A DNA stretch of 64,000 nt, taken from contig NZ_PXZO01000011.1 in NCBI RefSeq assembly GCF_003013475.1, forward strand, positions 186,001 to 250,000, written 5' to 3'. The notes beneath the pieces are model-generated. The model was not told the DNA's origin. It did not search any database and was given only the letters and a program-made list of their open reading frames with translations. This document shows positions 15,513 to 23,296 of this stretch, piece after piece (position 1 is the first letter of the stretch; each line of letters opens with the position of its first letter). The position numbers and the translations under genes were made by a program. Source of the DNA: Brevibacillus porteri. GTDB taxonomy: Bacteria > Bacillota > Bacilli > Brevibacillales > Brevibacillaceae.

Positions 15513-17177
15513 ATGAATCAGGCAGCAGAAGCATTTCTAAACGAAGTATGGACTTCCATCCAAGAAATTTACAAAAAAGAGAACCAGCGGATCAACGAGA
15601 TCAAAGACTGGAGTCGACTGCAGGTCGGGATCAAAGACTACCTGAGAGTGGCATGGAGAAAAGGAAAACTCGATTGGGCCAATGGCAAAATCCACGTGGA
15701 TGTCCATGAACCTTACAGTTGGAGCGACGACTCGTACAAATACGACGCGGGTCCTTACATGGAGGAGCTTACAGAGGAAATTCTCATGCAAGAATTTTTT
15801 CCCGCACTGTGTGAACGCATGGAATCCCTTTTTCATTCCACCGACTATGCTTCTCACTTTTTTAATTACCGCTTCGAGCTCGTCTTCGAATTCGAGTGGG
15901 AACAATCGATGCAATGCCATACTCACCATTTCGTAAACGAACAAAAACGCGAGAGTCTAAAACAAGCATTGGATCAATTTATTGAGACAAAAATTAAGCA
16001 GGAGCTTCCCGTACGTCCGAGTGAAAGAGATGATTTTTTCTTTGCTCATTGTCTCGTCAATCCCGATTTGATGGAGCAAAAGCAGGAAGTTATCGAACCG
16101 CTCATCCAGCGTCTTAGCGAAAAGCTGCGCTCTAATAAAGAACGCAGTGATTCATGGACATACTACTTTACTTTGGCTTTAAAAGGCTGGGCGGATGAGC
16201 GTTTTTTAGTCAAATTTTTCGATCGTACTGGGCATTATGGACTGGATTGGGCTTTGAAACCTGAGCAGGAGCGTCAAGAACCAAAAATGGAGGAGCTGGA
16301 CTTTTTCCTGTACATCGCTCTCGCAATTGGTAACAAGGAACCAGACACCCGCAAGAAGTTTCTGGACCTCGCTGTTCAGCTCGGTTCCAAGCAGGCTACG
16401 GACTATGTAAAACGGGGCAGCGGTCGCTTTGAAAACGAGTATAAAGGCACTCTGATTCAAGCAAGCGCCAATGACGTTTTGCAAGCGATCGACATCCGTA
16501 TCGTATCTGAGGAAGAAGCCGCCTACGGAGAAGCACTGGATTTTATCAACGGTCTTTTGCGTGAAGGTTTTCCCAAAGGGTACAAGCTCAAGCTGAAGAG
16601 CAGCGAAAAGCACTACCTGCCAGTAAAAAAGCTGGCGAAGTCAGGTCTGCACCAGTTTTTTGCGAATGCCTCCCGTTTTCCTGTCTTATACCCGAAAATT
16701 GCAGAATATGCCGAGCTTGCGATGGAGGAGTTTGCGTGGTATGGGGATGTAGAGCCTAGTGAGAAATCCGTCATGCCTGGCACTTATGCGGTATTGGCTC
16801 TCGGCTTGTCTAGCAACGATTATTTTCCACTCTTTCGTCGCTATATGGAGCTGGTCGACACGGAGCATCAGTCTGCTCAGGACGATTTTGCTATTGCGTT
16901 TATCGAGGCGCATGGTGTAACCGTAGAGAATATGCCAGTACTCGTCTCTCTGGTGCTTGGCAGTAGCGACTCTGCGAAGCCTTTGGAAAATATCACCATC
17001 GATCGTGCAGAACTGGTGGATGCACTCATAGGGGAGCTTGCAGCGATGGAGGATTACCTGCGGGAAACCGTTATTTATCACCTTTTCGGTGGGAACAAGA
17101 AGCTCGCTCAGGCGGTAAAAAAGGAATCTTCCTCCATCAAAGACAAGCTTGCACAACTGCTAGCCTTGGTCGAATAG
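15513..17177 (+). CDS. DUF6138-like large uncharacterised protein
   Basis: This 554-residue protein has no signal peptide or membrane helices and is rich in helices and charged residues. I associate it with the DUF6138 family of Bacillaceae from the overall pattern (ADERFLVKFFDRTGHYGLDWALKP in the middle and the helical repeat-like C-terminus), but this is from memory and is moderate at best. GGAGGAGAG lies before ATG 15513. It sits 37 bases after the SUFU gene on the same strand, and such co-orientation suggests a shared role, perhaps immunity or protection. Its own function is unknown. Confidence 0.6.
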   Translation: MNQAAEAFLNEVWTSIQEIYKKENQRINEIKDWSRLQVGIKDYLRVAWRKGKLDWANGKIHVDVHEPYSWSDDSYKYDAGPYMEELTEEILMQEFFPALCERMESLFHSTDYASHFFNYRFELVFEFEWEQSMQCHTHHFVNEQKRESLKQALDQFIETKIKQELPVRPSERDDFFFAHCLVNPDLMEQKQEVIEPLIQRLSEKLRSNKERSDSWTYYFTLALKGWADERFLVKFFDRTGHYGLDWALKPEQERQEPKMEELDFFLYIALAIGNKEPDTRKKFLDLAVQLGSKQATDYVKRGSGRFENEYKGTLIQASANDVLQAIDIRIVSEEEAAYGEALDFINGLLREGFPKGYKLKLKSSEKHYLPVKKLAKSGLHQFFANASRFPVLYPKIAEYAELAMEEFAWYGDVEPSEKSVMPGTYAVLALGLSSNDYFPLFRRYMELVDTEHQSAQDDFAIAFIEAHGVTVENMPVLVSLVLGSSDSAKPLENITIDRAELVDALIGELAAMEDYLRETVIYHLFGGNKKLAQAVKKESSSIKDKLAQLLALVE

Positions 17178-17182
17178 CTTAA

Positions 17183-17212
17183 TTGACAATATTTAGAAGG
17201 CCATGCTATATT
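17183..17212 (+). promoter_or_regulatory. Sigma-A promoter of the second ABC-F leader
   Basis: TTGACA (17183-17188), 18-base spacer, TATATT (17207-17212). Start of transcription near 17219, about 27 bases before the leader ORF. Confidence 0.7.
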
Positions 17213-17245
17213 GAATTCAACTACATGGAACGGAGGGTGAATCAT

Positions 17246-17329
17246 TTGCGCAATTGTTTATTTATTGGAAAAGCCAATCCTATAATAAATAAACAAGAAG
17301 CCAAATTCACCCGCAAATTTATATCTTGA
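17246..17329 (+). CDS. 27-residue leader peptide of the second ABC-F gene
   Basis: TTG 17246 lies 6 bases after CGGAGGGTG, a strong ribosome site. The frame encodes MRNCLFIGKANPIINKQEAK followed by FTRKFIS and a stop. The coding sequence itself contains both arms of a hairpin (17256-17268 with 17274-17294) and the antiterminator strand 17288-17301. Ribosome position during translation would therefore decide the downstream fold. It resembles leader peptides of antibiotic-inducible resistance genes. Expression is inferred. Confidence 0.65.
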   Translation: MRNCLFIGKANPIINKQEAKFTRKFIS

Positions 17330-17414
17330 ATTCCTGTATGGTCTATTTTCCATATAGCGTTTTCTAGAACGAGAGCAAGATGCTTCTGTTTATTGGACAG
17401 AAGCATCTTTTTTT
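17256..17414 (+). promoter_or_regulatory. Transcription attenuator of the second ABC-F gene
   Basis: Terminator: AGATGCTTCTGT (17378-17389, reading A17378) and ACAGAAGCATCT (17397-17408) are perfect 12-bp arms, then T7. Antiterminator: AATAAACAAGAAGC (17288-17301) pairs with GCTTCTGTTTATT (17382-17394), 13 bp with one bulged A, destroying the 5' terminator arm. Competing hairpin: GTTTATTTA (17256-17264) with TAAATAAAC (17286-17294) plus TTGG (17265-17268) with CCAA (17274-17277), which hides the antiterminator strand. A ribosome stalled early in the leader peptide would block this hairpin and allow read-through. Confidence 0.75.
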
Positions 17415-17440
17415 GTTGTCAAAAAAGGGGGGTGATACAG

Positions 17441-17455
17441 ATGAACAAAGAGTAA
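17441..17455 (+). other. Four-codon micro-ORF (MNKE) between attenuator and ABC-F gene
   Basis: ATG AAC AAA GAG TAA lies 9 bases after AAAAGGGGGG, a better ribosome site than that of the ABC-F gene itself 37 bases downstream. It could capture ribosomes and tune translation of the main gene, or be a by-product of the site. Confidence 0.35.
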
Positions 17456-17491
17456 AGGACGAGAAATGTAAAAACGAAATGGGGAATCCAA

Positions 17492-18991
17492 ATGGTTGAA
17501 CTGCACAATATCACGATTACCACCAAAAAAGACGGCAGGCCTCTCATTCAAAATTTGCATCTGCCCCTGCAAAACGGCGACAAGATTGCCATCATCGGGG
17601 AAGAGGGAAATGGAAAAAGCAGCTTATTAAAATTGATTTACGCGGAACAAATGATTGCCGAGTATTGCACATTTGAAGGGAAAGTGTTGAGAAACGAATG
17701 TTCCATGGGTTTTCTTTCACAGGAGATATCGGACGAAGAAAAACAAATGACCATTGCCGACTTCTTTGCCGAAAATCAATGGAGCAAAGAACTGGTAAGA
17801 GCGATGGATGATCTCGGCATTCATGCATTGGATTCAGATAGAAGGATGGGTGTTCTGTCCGGTGGTGAGCGTTTCAAATACCGCTTTTTAAGTCTGTTGG
17901 CACAGAAGCCTGATGTTCTATTACTGGACGAACCCACGAATGATTTGGATATTCAAACGATGGAATGGCTGGAAGAATTTATCCAACAGACGGCTATTCC
18001 TGTCATATACGTATCGCATGACGAAACATTTATTGCGAATACAGCAAACGGTATCCTTCATATGGAACTGACGAAGCGCAAACAAGTACCCAAATATACG
18101 TTTTCAAGAGAACCATATGAGAATTACCTCGCGAATCGTGAGAGCCACTTGAACAAACAAGAGCAGATAGCCAGAAAGCAAGCTTCTGATCATCGAAAGC
18201 AAATGGAGAAATGGCATGACGTTTGGAATAAGGCAGAACATCAACATCGGAACGTATCCCGCTCAGACCCGCGACTGCAAAAGAAAATCAAGTCTCTGAA
18301 AAATCAAAGAGAGCGTATGGAGAAAGCATCGGAAACGTTTCTAGAGGTACCAAGTGTAGAAGAAGCAAGCGAATTCCGATTTGATTCTGCGGTACATGTG
18401 CCCGGTAGTAAACAAATCCTCGAGTTTTCATTGGAAGTACTGCAAATAGCGAACAAACAGCTATCGAAACAGATTCATTTATCGATCAAGGGGCCAGAAA
18501 AAGTCGCGATTATTGGGGAAAATGGAATCGGAAAAACGACGTTGTTGAAAAAGATCATGGATGAGCTAGTCTAGCACTCGTCATTAAAGATCGGTTACAT
18601 GCCCCAAAACTATGAAGACCGACTGGATTCAACGAAAACACCGATTGAATTCTTGGAAAGAACCGGGAATAAAGATGCGATTACCAAAGCGTATACGCAT
18701 TTAGGCAGTATGAATTTTACAAAAGAGGAGATGCATCAACCCATTAAAAACTTATCTGGGGGACAGAAAGCGAAATTGCTTCTGGTAAAAATGATTTTGG
18801 ATCAGTGCGAAATATTGATACTGGATGAACCGACCCGAAACTTTAGTCCTTTGACGACTCCTGTTCTGTGTCGCTCCTTAACGGCTTTTGACGGTGTGAT
18901 TATCAGTATTTCGCATGATCGACGGTATTTACATGAAATCGCAACAACTGTTTATGATCTAACTTCCGAAGGTCTCATGAAAATAAAATAA
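17492..18991 (+). pseudogene. ABC-F ATPase interrupted by one in-frame amber codon
   Basis: Two ABC domains in one frame are split by TAG at 18572-18574. Domain 1 has GEEGNGKSS, VLSGGERFKYR and LLLDEPTNDLD. A basic helical linker spans about residues 205-290. Domain 2 has Walker A GENGIGKTT just before the stop. After it come SSLKIGYMPQNYEDRLD, the signature LSGGQKAK, Walker B LILDEPTRNFSP and the SISHDRRYL His loop. Frame and spacing are unbroken across the TAG, so a single base change (probably from a Gln CAG) explains it. Read through, it would be 499 codons, the usual ABC-F size. DEPTRNFSP is typical of the resistance-type ABC-F proteins I know. The leader and attenuator are intact. The start ATG 17492 has a weak GGGGAA site. 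Confidence 0.8.
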
Positions 18992-19020
18992 AGGATAGTG
19001 GCGGAATCATTGCTACATGG

Positions 19021-19049
19021 TTGACATTGCTATTTGAATTCAATATACT
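19021..19049 (+). promoter_or_regulatory. Sigma-A promoter of tyrS
   Basis: TTGACA (19021-19026), exact 17-base spacer, TATACT (19044-19049). Near-consensus and immediately upstream of the T-box leader. Confidence 0.85.
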
Positions 19050-19075
19050 GACTTTAATTTCATATGAAACATACG

Positions 19076-19327
19076 TCGAAAGAGCCCAGTAGCAGCTTAT
19101 TCCCTGTTCTAGAAAGCCGGGGGTTGATGGAACCCGGTACACAATAAGCGAGCGAATTACACTCTGGAGTATCTCGGGTAATGCCGAGCGGAATCGCGAA
19201 CGATAACTCGCTACGAGTGGCATGAATGGCCTGCGTTAACGCTTGGGTCCATTGGTGCAAGTTGGGTGGTAACACGGTTATTCAATCGTCCCTATGTCTA
19301 CAATAGACAAGGGGCGATTTTTTGTTT
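19076..19327 (+). promoter_or_regulatory. T-box riboswitch, tyrosine type
   Basis: The leader contains the T-box sequence GGGTGGTAACACGG (19264-19277), which pairs with the uncharged tRNA 3' end. It also has a specifier loop with the Tyr codon UAC at 19158-19160 (context GAATTACAC). The terminator has AATCGTCCCT (19284-19293) pairing AGGGGCGATT (19310-19319) and a T-rich tail. Uncharged tRNA-Tyr would stabilise the antiterminator and switch on tyrS. Confidence 0.9.
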
Positions 19328-19359
19328 TTTACCCTAGGAGATTGAAGGAGTGTATAGCA

Positions 19360-20622
19360 GTGAATATTATCGACGAACTCGAATGGCGTGATGCCATCAA
19401 TCAGCAAACAGATGCAGAGGGACTGCGAGAATTAACGAATGAAAAAGCAGTCTCGTTATATTGTGGTGTAGATCCAACAGGTGACAGTATGCATATCGGT
19501 CACTTGATTCCTTTTATGGTACTGAAACGCTTCCAGCTGGCTGGTCATCGTCCGGTCATTTTGATCGGTGGTGCAACAGGTACGATTGGCGATCCGAGCG
19601 GCCGTCAATCCGAGCGCTCTTTGCAAACACTGGAACAAATTCAGGAAAACGTCGACAAACTCACCGCACAGATGAAAAAGCTGTTCATTACAGAAGGCGA
19701 CAACCAAATCCGTTTGGTGAACAACTACGACTGGACGCATAAGATCAATGTCATTGAATTTTTGCGGGATTACGGGAAAAACTTCAGCATCAATACGATG
19801 CTTGCCAAGGATGTTGTATCGAGCAGACTGGAAAGCGGCATTTCGTTTACGGAGTTTTCCTATCAAATTCTGCAATCGCTGGATTACCTTCATCTGTACA
19901 AACATGAAGATGTTCAGCTGCAAATCGGCGGTTCCGACCAATGGGGCAACATTACTAGCGGTCTCGATCTGATTCGCAAAAAAGAAGGATCAGAAGCAAA
20001 AGCATTCGGTCTCACCATTCCTCTGATGCTGAAGGCAGATGGTACGAAATTCGGGAAGACAGCAGGGGGAGCCATCTGGCTTGATCCAAACAAAACAACA
20101 CCATTCGAATTCTACCAATTCTGGGCAAATACCGATGACCGCGATGTTGTGAAATACTTGAAATACTTCACGTTCCTATCCAAAGAGGAAATTGACGAGT
20201 TGGCTGAAAAAGTACAGACCGAGCCACACAAACGCGAGGCGCAAAAAGCGCTGGCGGAGGAAATGACGAGATTTGTACACGGTGAGGAATTGCTGGAGCA
20301 GGCGAAGCGTATTACAGCAGCTTTGTTTACTGGTGATATTAAATCGCTATCGGCAGATGAGATCGAGCAAGGCTTCAAAGAAATGCCGACGTACGAATCT
20401 ACCCTCGAAACGAAGAACATCGTTGACTGGCTTGTTGAGATCGGCATTGAGCCATCCAAGCGTCAAGCACGTGAGGATATTACAAAAGGCGCTATTTCGA
20501 TAAATGGCGAGCGGGTTTCCGATCTGGAACTGGAAGTAACGCCAAGTCTCGCTATCGGCGGTCGCTTCATCATTATCCGCAAAGGCAAGAAAAACTACAG
20601 CTTGGTAAAATTGTCTCAATAG
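19360..20622 (+). CDS. tyrS: Tyrosyl-tRNA synthetase
   Basis: This 420-residue class I synthetase charges tRNA-Tyr with tyrosine. The HIGH signature is in SMHIGHLIPF, the KMSKS-equivalent is KFGKT (GTKFGKTAGGAIW), and the tyrosine-binding region includes YCGVDPTGDS and YQILQSLDYLHLY. An S4-like RNA-binding C-terminus (PSKRQAREDITKGAISINGERV) ends the protein. Length matches the Bacillus enzyme. GTG 19360 was chosen because GAAGGAG lies about 10 bases upstream and the family's N-terminus NIIDELEWR starts there; upstream in-frame codons lie inside the T-box terminator. Regulated by the T-box. Confidence 0.95.
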   Translation: MNIIDELEWRDAINQQTDAEGLRELTNEKAVSLYCGVDPTGDSMHIGHLIPFMVLKRFQLAGHRPVILIGGATGTIGDPSGRQSERSLQTLEQIQENVDKLTAQMKKLFITEGDNQIRLVNNYDWTHKINVIEFLRDYGKNFSINTMLAKDVVSSRLESGISFTEFSYQILQSLDYLHLYKHEDVQLQIGGSDQWGNITSGLDLIRKKEGSEAKAFGLTIPLMLKADGTKFGKTAGGAIWLDPNKTTPFEFYQFWANTDDRDVVKYLKYFTFLSKEEIDELAEKVQTEPHKREAQKALAEEMTRFVHGEELLEQAKRITAALFTGDIKSLSADEIEQGFKEMPTYESTLETKNIVDWLVEIGIEPSKRQAREDITKGAISINGERVSDLELEVTPSLAIGGRFIIIRKGKKNYSLVKLSQ

Positions 20623-20632
20623 ATGAAGGAAT

Positions 20633-20670
20633 AAGAAGCTTCCCTGGAAACATGAAGGGAAGCTTCTTCT
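20633..20670. terminator. Terminator between tyrS and the convergent MFS gene
   Basis: AAGAAGCTTCCCT (20633-20645) pairs with AGGGAAGCTTCTT (20656-20668), 13 perfect pairs. Short T and A runs on both sides suggest use in both directions. Confidence 0.75.
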
Positions 20671-20671
20671 A

Positions 20672-21892
20672 TTAATTGCATGATTTTCGTGTTTGACAGT
20701 CCTCCAACGTATGATTGTGAAAGGACATCGCTTTGCGATCTAAACTATAGCTGATAAAAGTCAGCAACGATGCTACGATCGCGACAATCGCACCAACCCA
20801 GGAAACATCAATGAGTTCCCGGTTTGTCGTAATAAATCCACCCAAAGCTGATCCGAGGGCGATCCCAACATTGACTGACACAGGAGTTAATGAGGAAGCC
20901 AAATCTCTGGCAGCTGGGAAATGTTTATCGGCCAATTCAATAAAATACAATTGCATCGTGGAATTCATGATATAAACGACCAAGGCCATAAATGATAAGC
21001 TGATGAATCCACCGAGAAGGGTATGGGACGAAACATAAAGAGATGCGAGAATAGCGGCTTGCATCAGATATACATACCGAAGCTTTCCAATCCCGTTGTG
21101 AGCGGCCAGTTTTCCACCAATCAACGTGCTAAAGATCGAAATTACCCCGTACAGTAAAAATACGAGACTAATAGATTGGTTCGGTACGAAGAGCACTTCT
21201 TGCAGCAAAGGAGTTAAATACGTATATACCGTATAAGTAGCTGCGATACTTAATGCCGGGATAAAAAAAGCGATGATGATACGTGTATTGGTCAGTAACC
21301 CGATTTGTTTTTGCAAGGAACTGCTCGATCCCTTCAATCCTTTTGGGATGGTCACTGCACTAGCAAGGAGAGAAATGACGCCTAGTAGAGCCGCAAACCA
21401 AAAGGCCATTTGCCAACCTCCCCATTGCCCAATAAAAGTACCAAGTGGCACTCCAATAACGCTGGCGATCGTGAAGCCCGAAAAAATGATCGAAATAGCG
21501 GTCCCCCTTTTCTCAGAAAGCATCGTTTCACTGGCAACCGCCATAGCAAGTGCAATCAAAACCCCGGTCACAACGGCAGTCAAGATTCTGGAAACAAGAA
21601 GCAAAACATACGTCTCGGATAGGGCAGTTAGAATATTCCCTGTAATAAAGATGCCGATCAACGTAAGCATGAGTGGATACTTGGCAAATCGGCTGAATAT
21701 CGCAGTTAAGATCGGTGTACCGATGGCAAATGAAATGGCAAAGGCTGACACGAGCGATCCTACTGTTGAAATCGAAATGCCCAACTCGGATGCCACATCA
21801 CTAAGCAGCGAGATGATGACAAATTCACTCGTACCCAGAACGAAGGTCAATATAAATAAGGTAAAAGTTAGGAACTTTTGCTGTCTGTTCAA
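20672..21892 (-). CDS. MFS drug/sugar efflux transporter (DHA1, AraJ-like)
   Basis: This 406-residue, 12-helix major facilitator has the DHA1-family N-terminus (FTLFILTFVLGTSEFVIISLLSDVASELGIS), a motif-C-like GFTIASVIGVPLGTFIGQ in helix 5, and a second half beginning at TNTRIIIAFFIPALSIAATY. It is probably a proton-driven exporter of small hydrophobic molecules or sugars. The start is TTG 21892 with GGAGAGGAG upstream. It lies 31 bases after the MerR gene on the same strand, so the MerR protein most likely controls it through the promoter at 22775-22805. Confidence 0.85.
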   Translation of the reverse strand: MNRQQKFLTFTLFILTFVLGTSEFVIISLLSDVASELGISISTVGSLVSAFAISFAIGTPILTAIFSRFAKYPLMLTLIGIFITGNILTALSETYVLLLVSRILTAVVTGVLIALAMAVASETMLSEKRGTAISIIFSGFTIASVIGVPLGTFIGQWGGWQMAFWFAALLGVISLLASAVTIPKGLKGSSSSLQKQIGLLTNTRIIIAFFIPALSIAATYTVYTYLTPLLQEVLFVPNQSISLVFLLYGVISIFSTLIGGKLAAHNGIGKLRYVYLMQAAILASLYVSSHTLLGGFISLSFMALVVYIMNSTMQLYFIELADKHFPAARDLASSLTPVSVNVGIALGSALGGFITTNRELIDVSWVGAIVAIVASLLTFISYSLDRKAMSFHNHTLEDCQTRKSCN

Positions 21893-21923
21893 AAGCTGAA
21901 TCTCCTCTCCACATGTTCGATTG

Positions 21924-22739
21924 TTAAGCTTTTTCTACGGCAATCTGGAGCTCGGCGACATAAGAGTCCGGGTCTTTGGGATTTTCACGACGAACACAAA
22001 TTTCACGACGCGGCTCATTCTCTTTGATCCGATATCCATTTCGTTCAATCCATATCGCCAATTCGACACTCGCAGTGCAACGGCATGTCGTCCGGCAATG
22101 ATGGATGAGCGTAGCCATCAACGGAATTTCCGGCAATCGCTTAACGGTAAAAGGTGGTTCGGTCTGCAAATCGTGAGTAAGCAAACGCGCCGCTTCCACA
22201 TCCATGTTGTCATCGCACTCCTCACAGCCATGCCAAAGAACCATTCTGGAGAGAGATGATTGACCTGAACGCCCCATATAATCGTCCAGCTTTTGAAATA
22301 GCTCCGGAATTTTATTGAACGGCGTTCTTTGACGATAGGATAGGAAAAGTTGAGGTTCTACTTTTTTTAGAATAACGTCATGCGAAGACAAGCTTTTCTC
22401 TTCATTTTCGATGGCATACAGACGATCGTTGATCAGATTCAGTCTTGCTTGCTCCTTATCCAGAATGGATTGAATCTCGCTTTGCTTGATTCGAAACATC
22501 CCTCTGATTTGTTCGAGTGGGATTTGCTCGCTCATCATCTGACGAATTTGATCCAAGGAAAACCCCAATTCTTTATAAGCCAAAATCCGATTAAGCTGAA
22601 ACATTTGGTCAGCCGAATAATACCGATAGCCTGAAAATTTGTCGGTATGAGCTGGCTTTAGCAAATGAACTTGGTCATAGTAACGAAGTGTTTTGACGGA
22701 GACTTGACTAATCTTCGCAAATTCACTGATTTTAAACAT
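21924..22739 (-). CDS. MerR-family multidrug-type regulator (BltR/BmrR-like)
   Basis: This 271-residue regulator has the MerR DNA-binding domain MFKISEFAKISQVSVKTLRYYDQVHLLKPAHTD in its first 70 residues. A dimerisation helix lies around residues 75-115, and a GyrI-like ligand-binding C-terminus runs from about residue 125 (LKKVEPQLFLSYRQRTPFNKIPE to YVAELQIAVEKA). The ligand domain is unusually rich in Cys/His (WHGCEECDD, IHHCRTTCRC), so redox or metal sensing cannot be excluded. ATG 22739 follows GGAGG; a longer upstream frame is rejected because it crosses the promoter. It is the first gene of a two-gene operon with the MFS transporter. Confidence 0.85.
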   Translation of the reverse strand: MFKISEFAKISQVSVKTLRYYDQVHLLKPAHTDKFSGYRYYSADQMFQLNRILAYKELGFSLDQIRQMMSEQIPLEQIRGMFRIKQSEIQSILDKEQARLNLINDRLYAIENEEKSLSSHDVILKKVEPQLFLSYRQRTPFNKIPELFQKLDDYMGRSGQSSLSRMVLWHGCEECDDNMDVEAARLLTHDLQTEPPFTVKRLPEIPLMATLIHHCRTTCRCTASVELAIWIERNGYRIKENEPRREICVRRENPKDPDSYVAELQIAVEKA

Positions 22740-22774
22740 GGGGCAACCTCCATACTTACGTTTTTTCTGTACCG

Positions 22775-22805
22775 AGTATAACTTTCCAGTTAAGGGGAGA
22801 GTCAA
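22775..22805 (-). promoter_or_regulatory. MerR-type promoter with 19-bp spacer
   Basis: On the minus strand TTGACT (22805-22800) and TATACT (22780-22775) are separated by 19 bases. That overlong spacing is typical of MerR-activated promoters, where the regulator untwists the spacer. The spacer (CTCCCCTTAACTGGAAAGT) has the partial symmetry expected of an operator. Confidence 0.75.
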
Positions 22806-22831
22806 GCGGCAAGGGAAAGGGAATGGGCAAT

Positions 22832-22862
22832 GAAAAAAACCGGTGGGTTTCGATACCACCGG
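22832..22862 (-). terminator. Terminator downstream of the 22881-23057 fragment
   Basis: CCGGTGG (22840-22846) and CCACCGG (22856-22862) form the stem; read on the minus strand it ends in T7. Confidence 0.7.
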
Positions 22863-22880
22863 ATGTGACCGATTTTTATT

Positions 22881-23057
22881 TTATTTCTGAAGTGCAATAC
22901 TATCCACTTTGCTCGCAGCAATAACAGCGACTGTATTCGGCTCCAGATCGAACCAAAAAATAAGATCGCCATCCGCTTTCTTCTGCGACGGCTTCATCCC
23001 GTTCACATAGACTTCCGAAGCTTTTGTCGCCATAGAAAGACCAGAAATCTTGCGCAT
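22881..23057 (-). pseudogene. Short unrecognised ORF, probable C-terminal remnant
   Basis: The minus strand encodes 58 residues beginning MRKISGLSMATKASEVYVNG and ending VAVIAASKVDSIALQK, followed by a proper terminator. There is no ribosome site at the ATG. Sequence to its right changes abruptly into a MarR fragment on the opposite strand. It reads like the tail of a longer gene. I do not recognise the family. Confidence 0.4.
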
Positions 23058-23095
23058 GCCAACCCATTGCGCAAAAATTAGCCGCTCGTGAAATC

Positions 23096-23293
23096 ATTTC
23101 GATTTCATCTGGATCAGACAAACGGCAAAAAATTATGTATTTGTCAGAGAAAGGTGAAGCGCTACATAAGACGATTATGGAAGCGACTGATCCGTTCTTG
23201 GAAGAAATATTGGAGGGCATCTCACCAGAAGAAAGAGACGCAGCTGCCACAGTACTCGAAAAAATAATCATGAACCTAAAGAGAAGAGGGTAA
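23096..23293 (+). pseudogene. C-terminal remnant of a MarR-family regulator
   Basis: The + frame encodes the wing end and dimerisation helix of a MarR protein: SDKRQKIMYLSEKGEALHKT, then TDPFLEEILEGISPEERDAA and LEKIIMNLKRRG. D(K)R x K x x x LTEKG is the MarR wing signature. The first half of the protein, including the recognition helix, is gone; the break lies near 23090. The stop is 3 bases before the MFS start, so this was the repressor gene of a MarR-MFS operon. Confidence 0.7.
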
Positions 23294-23296
23294 GCA

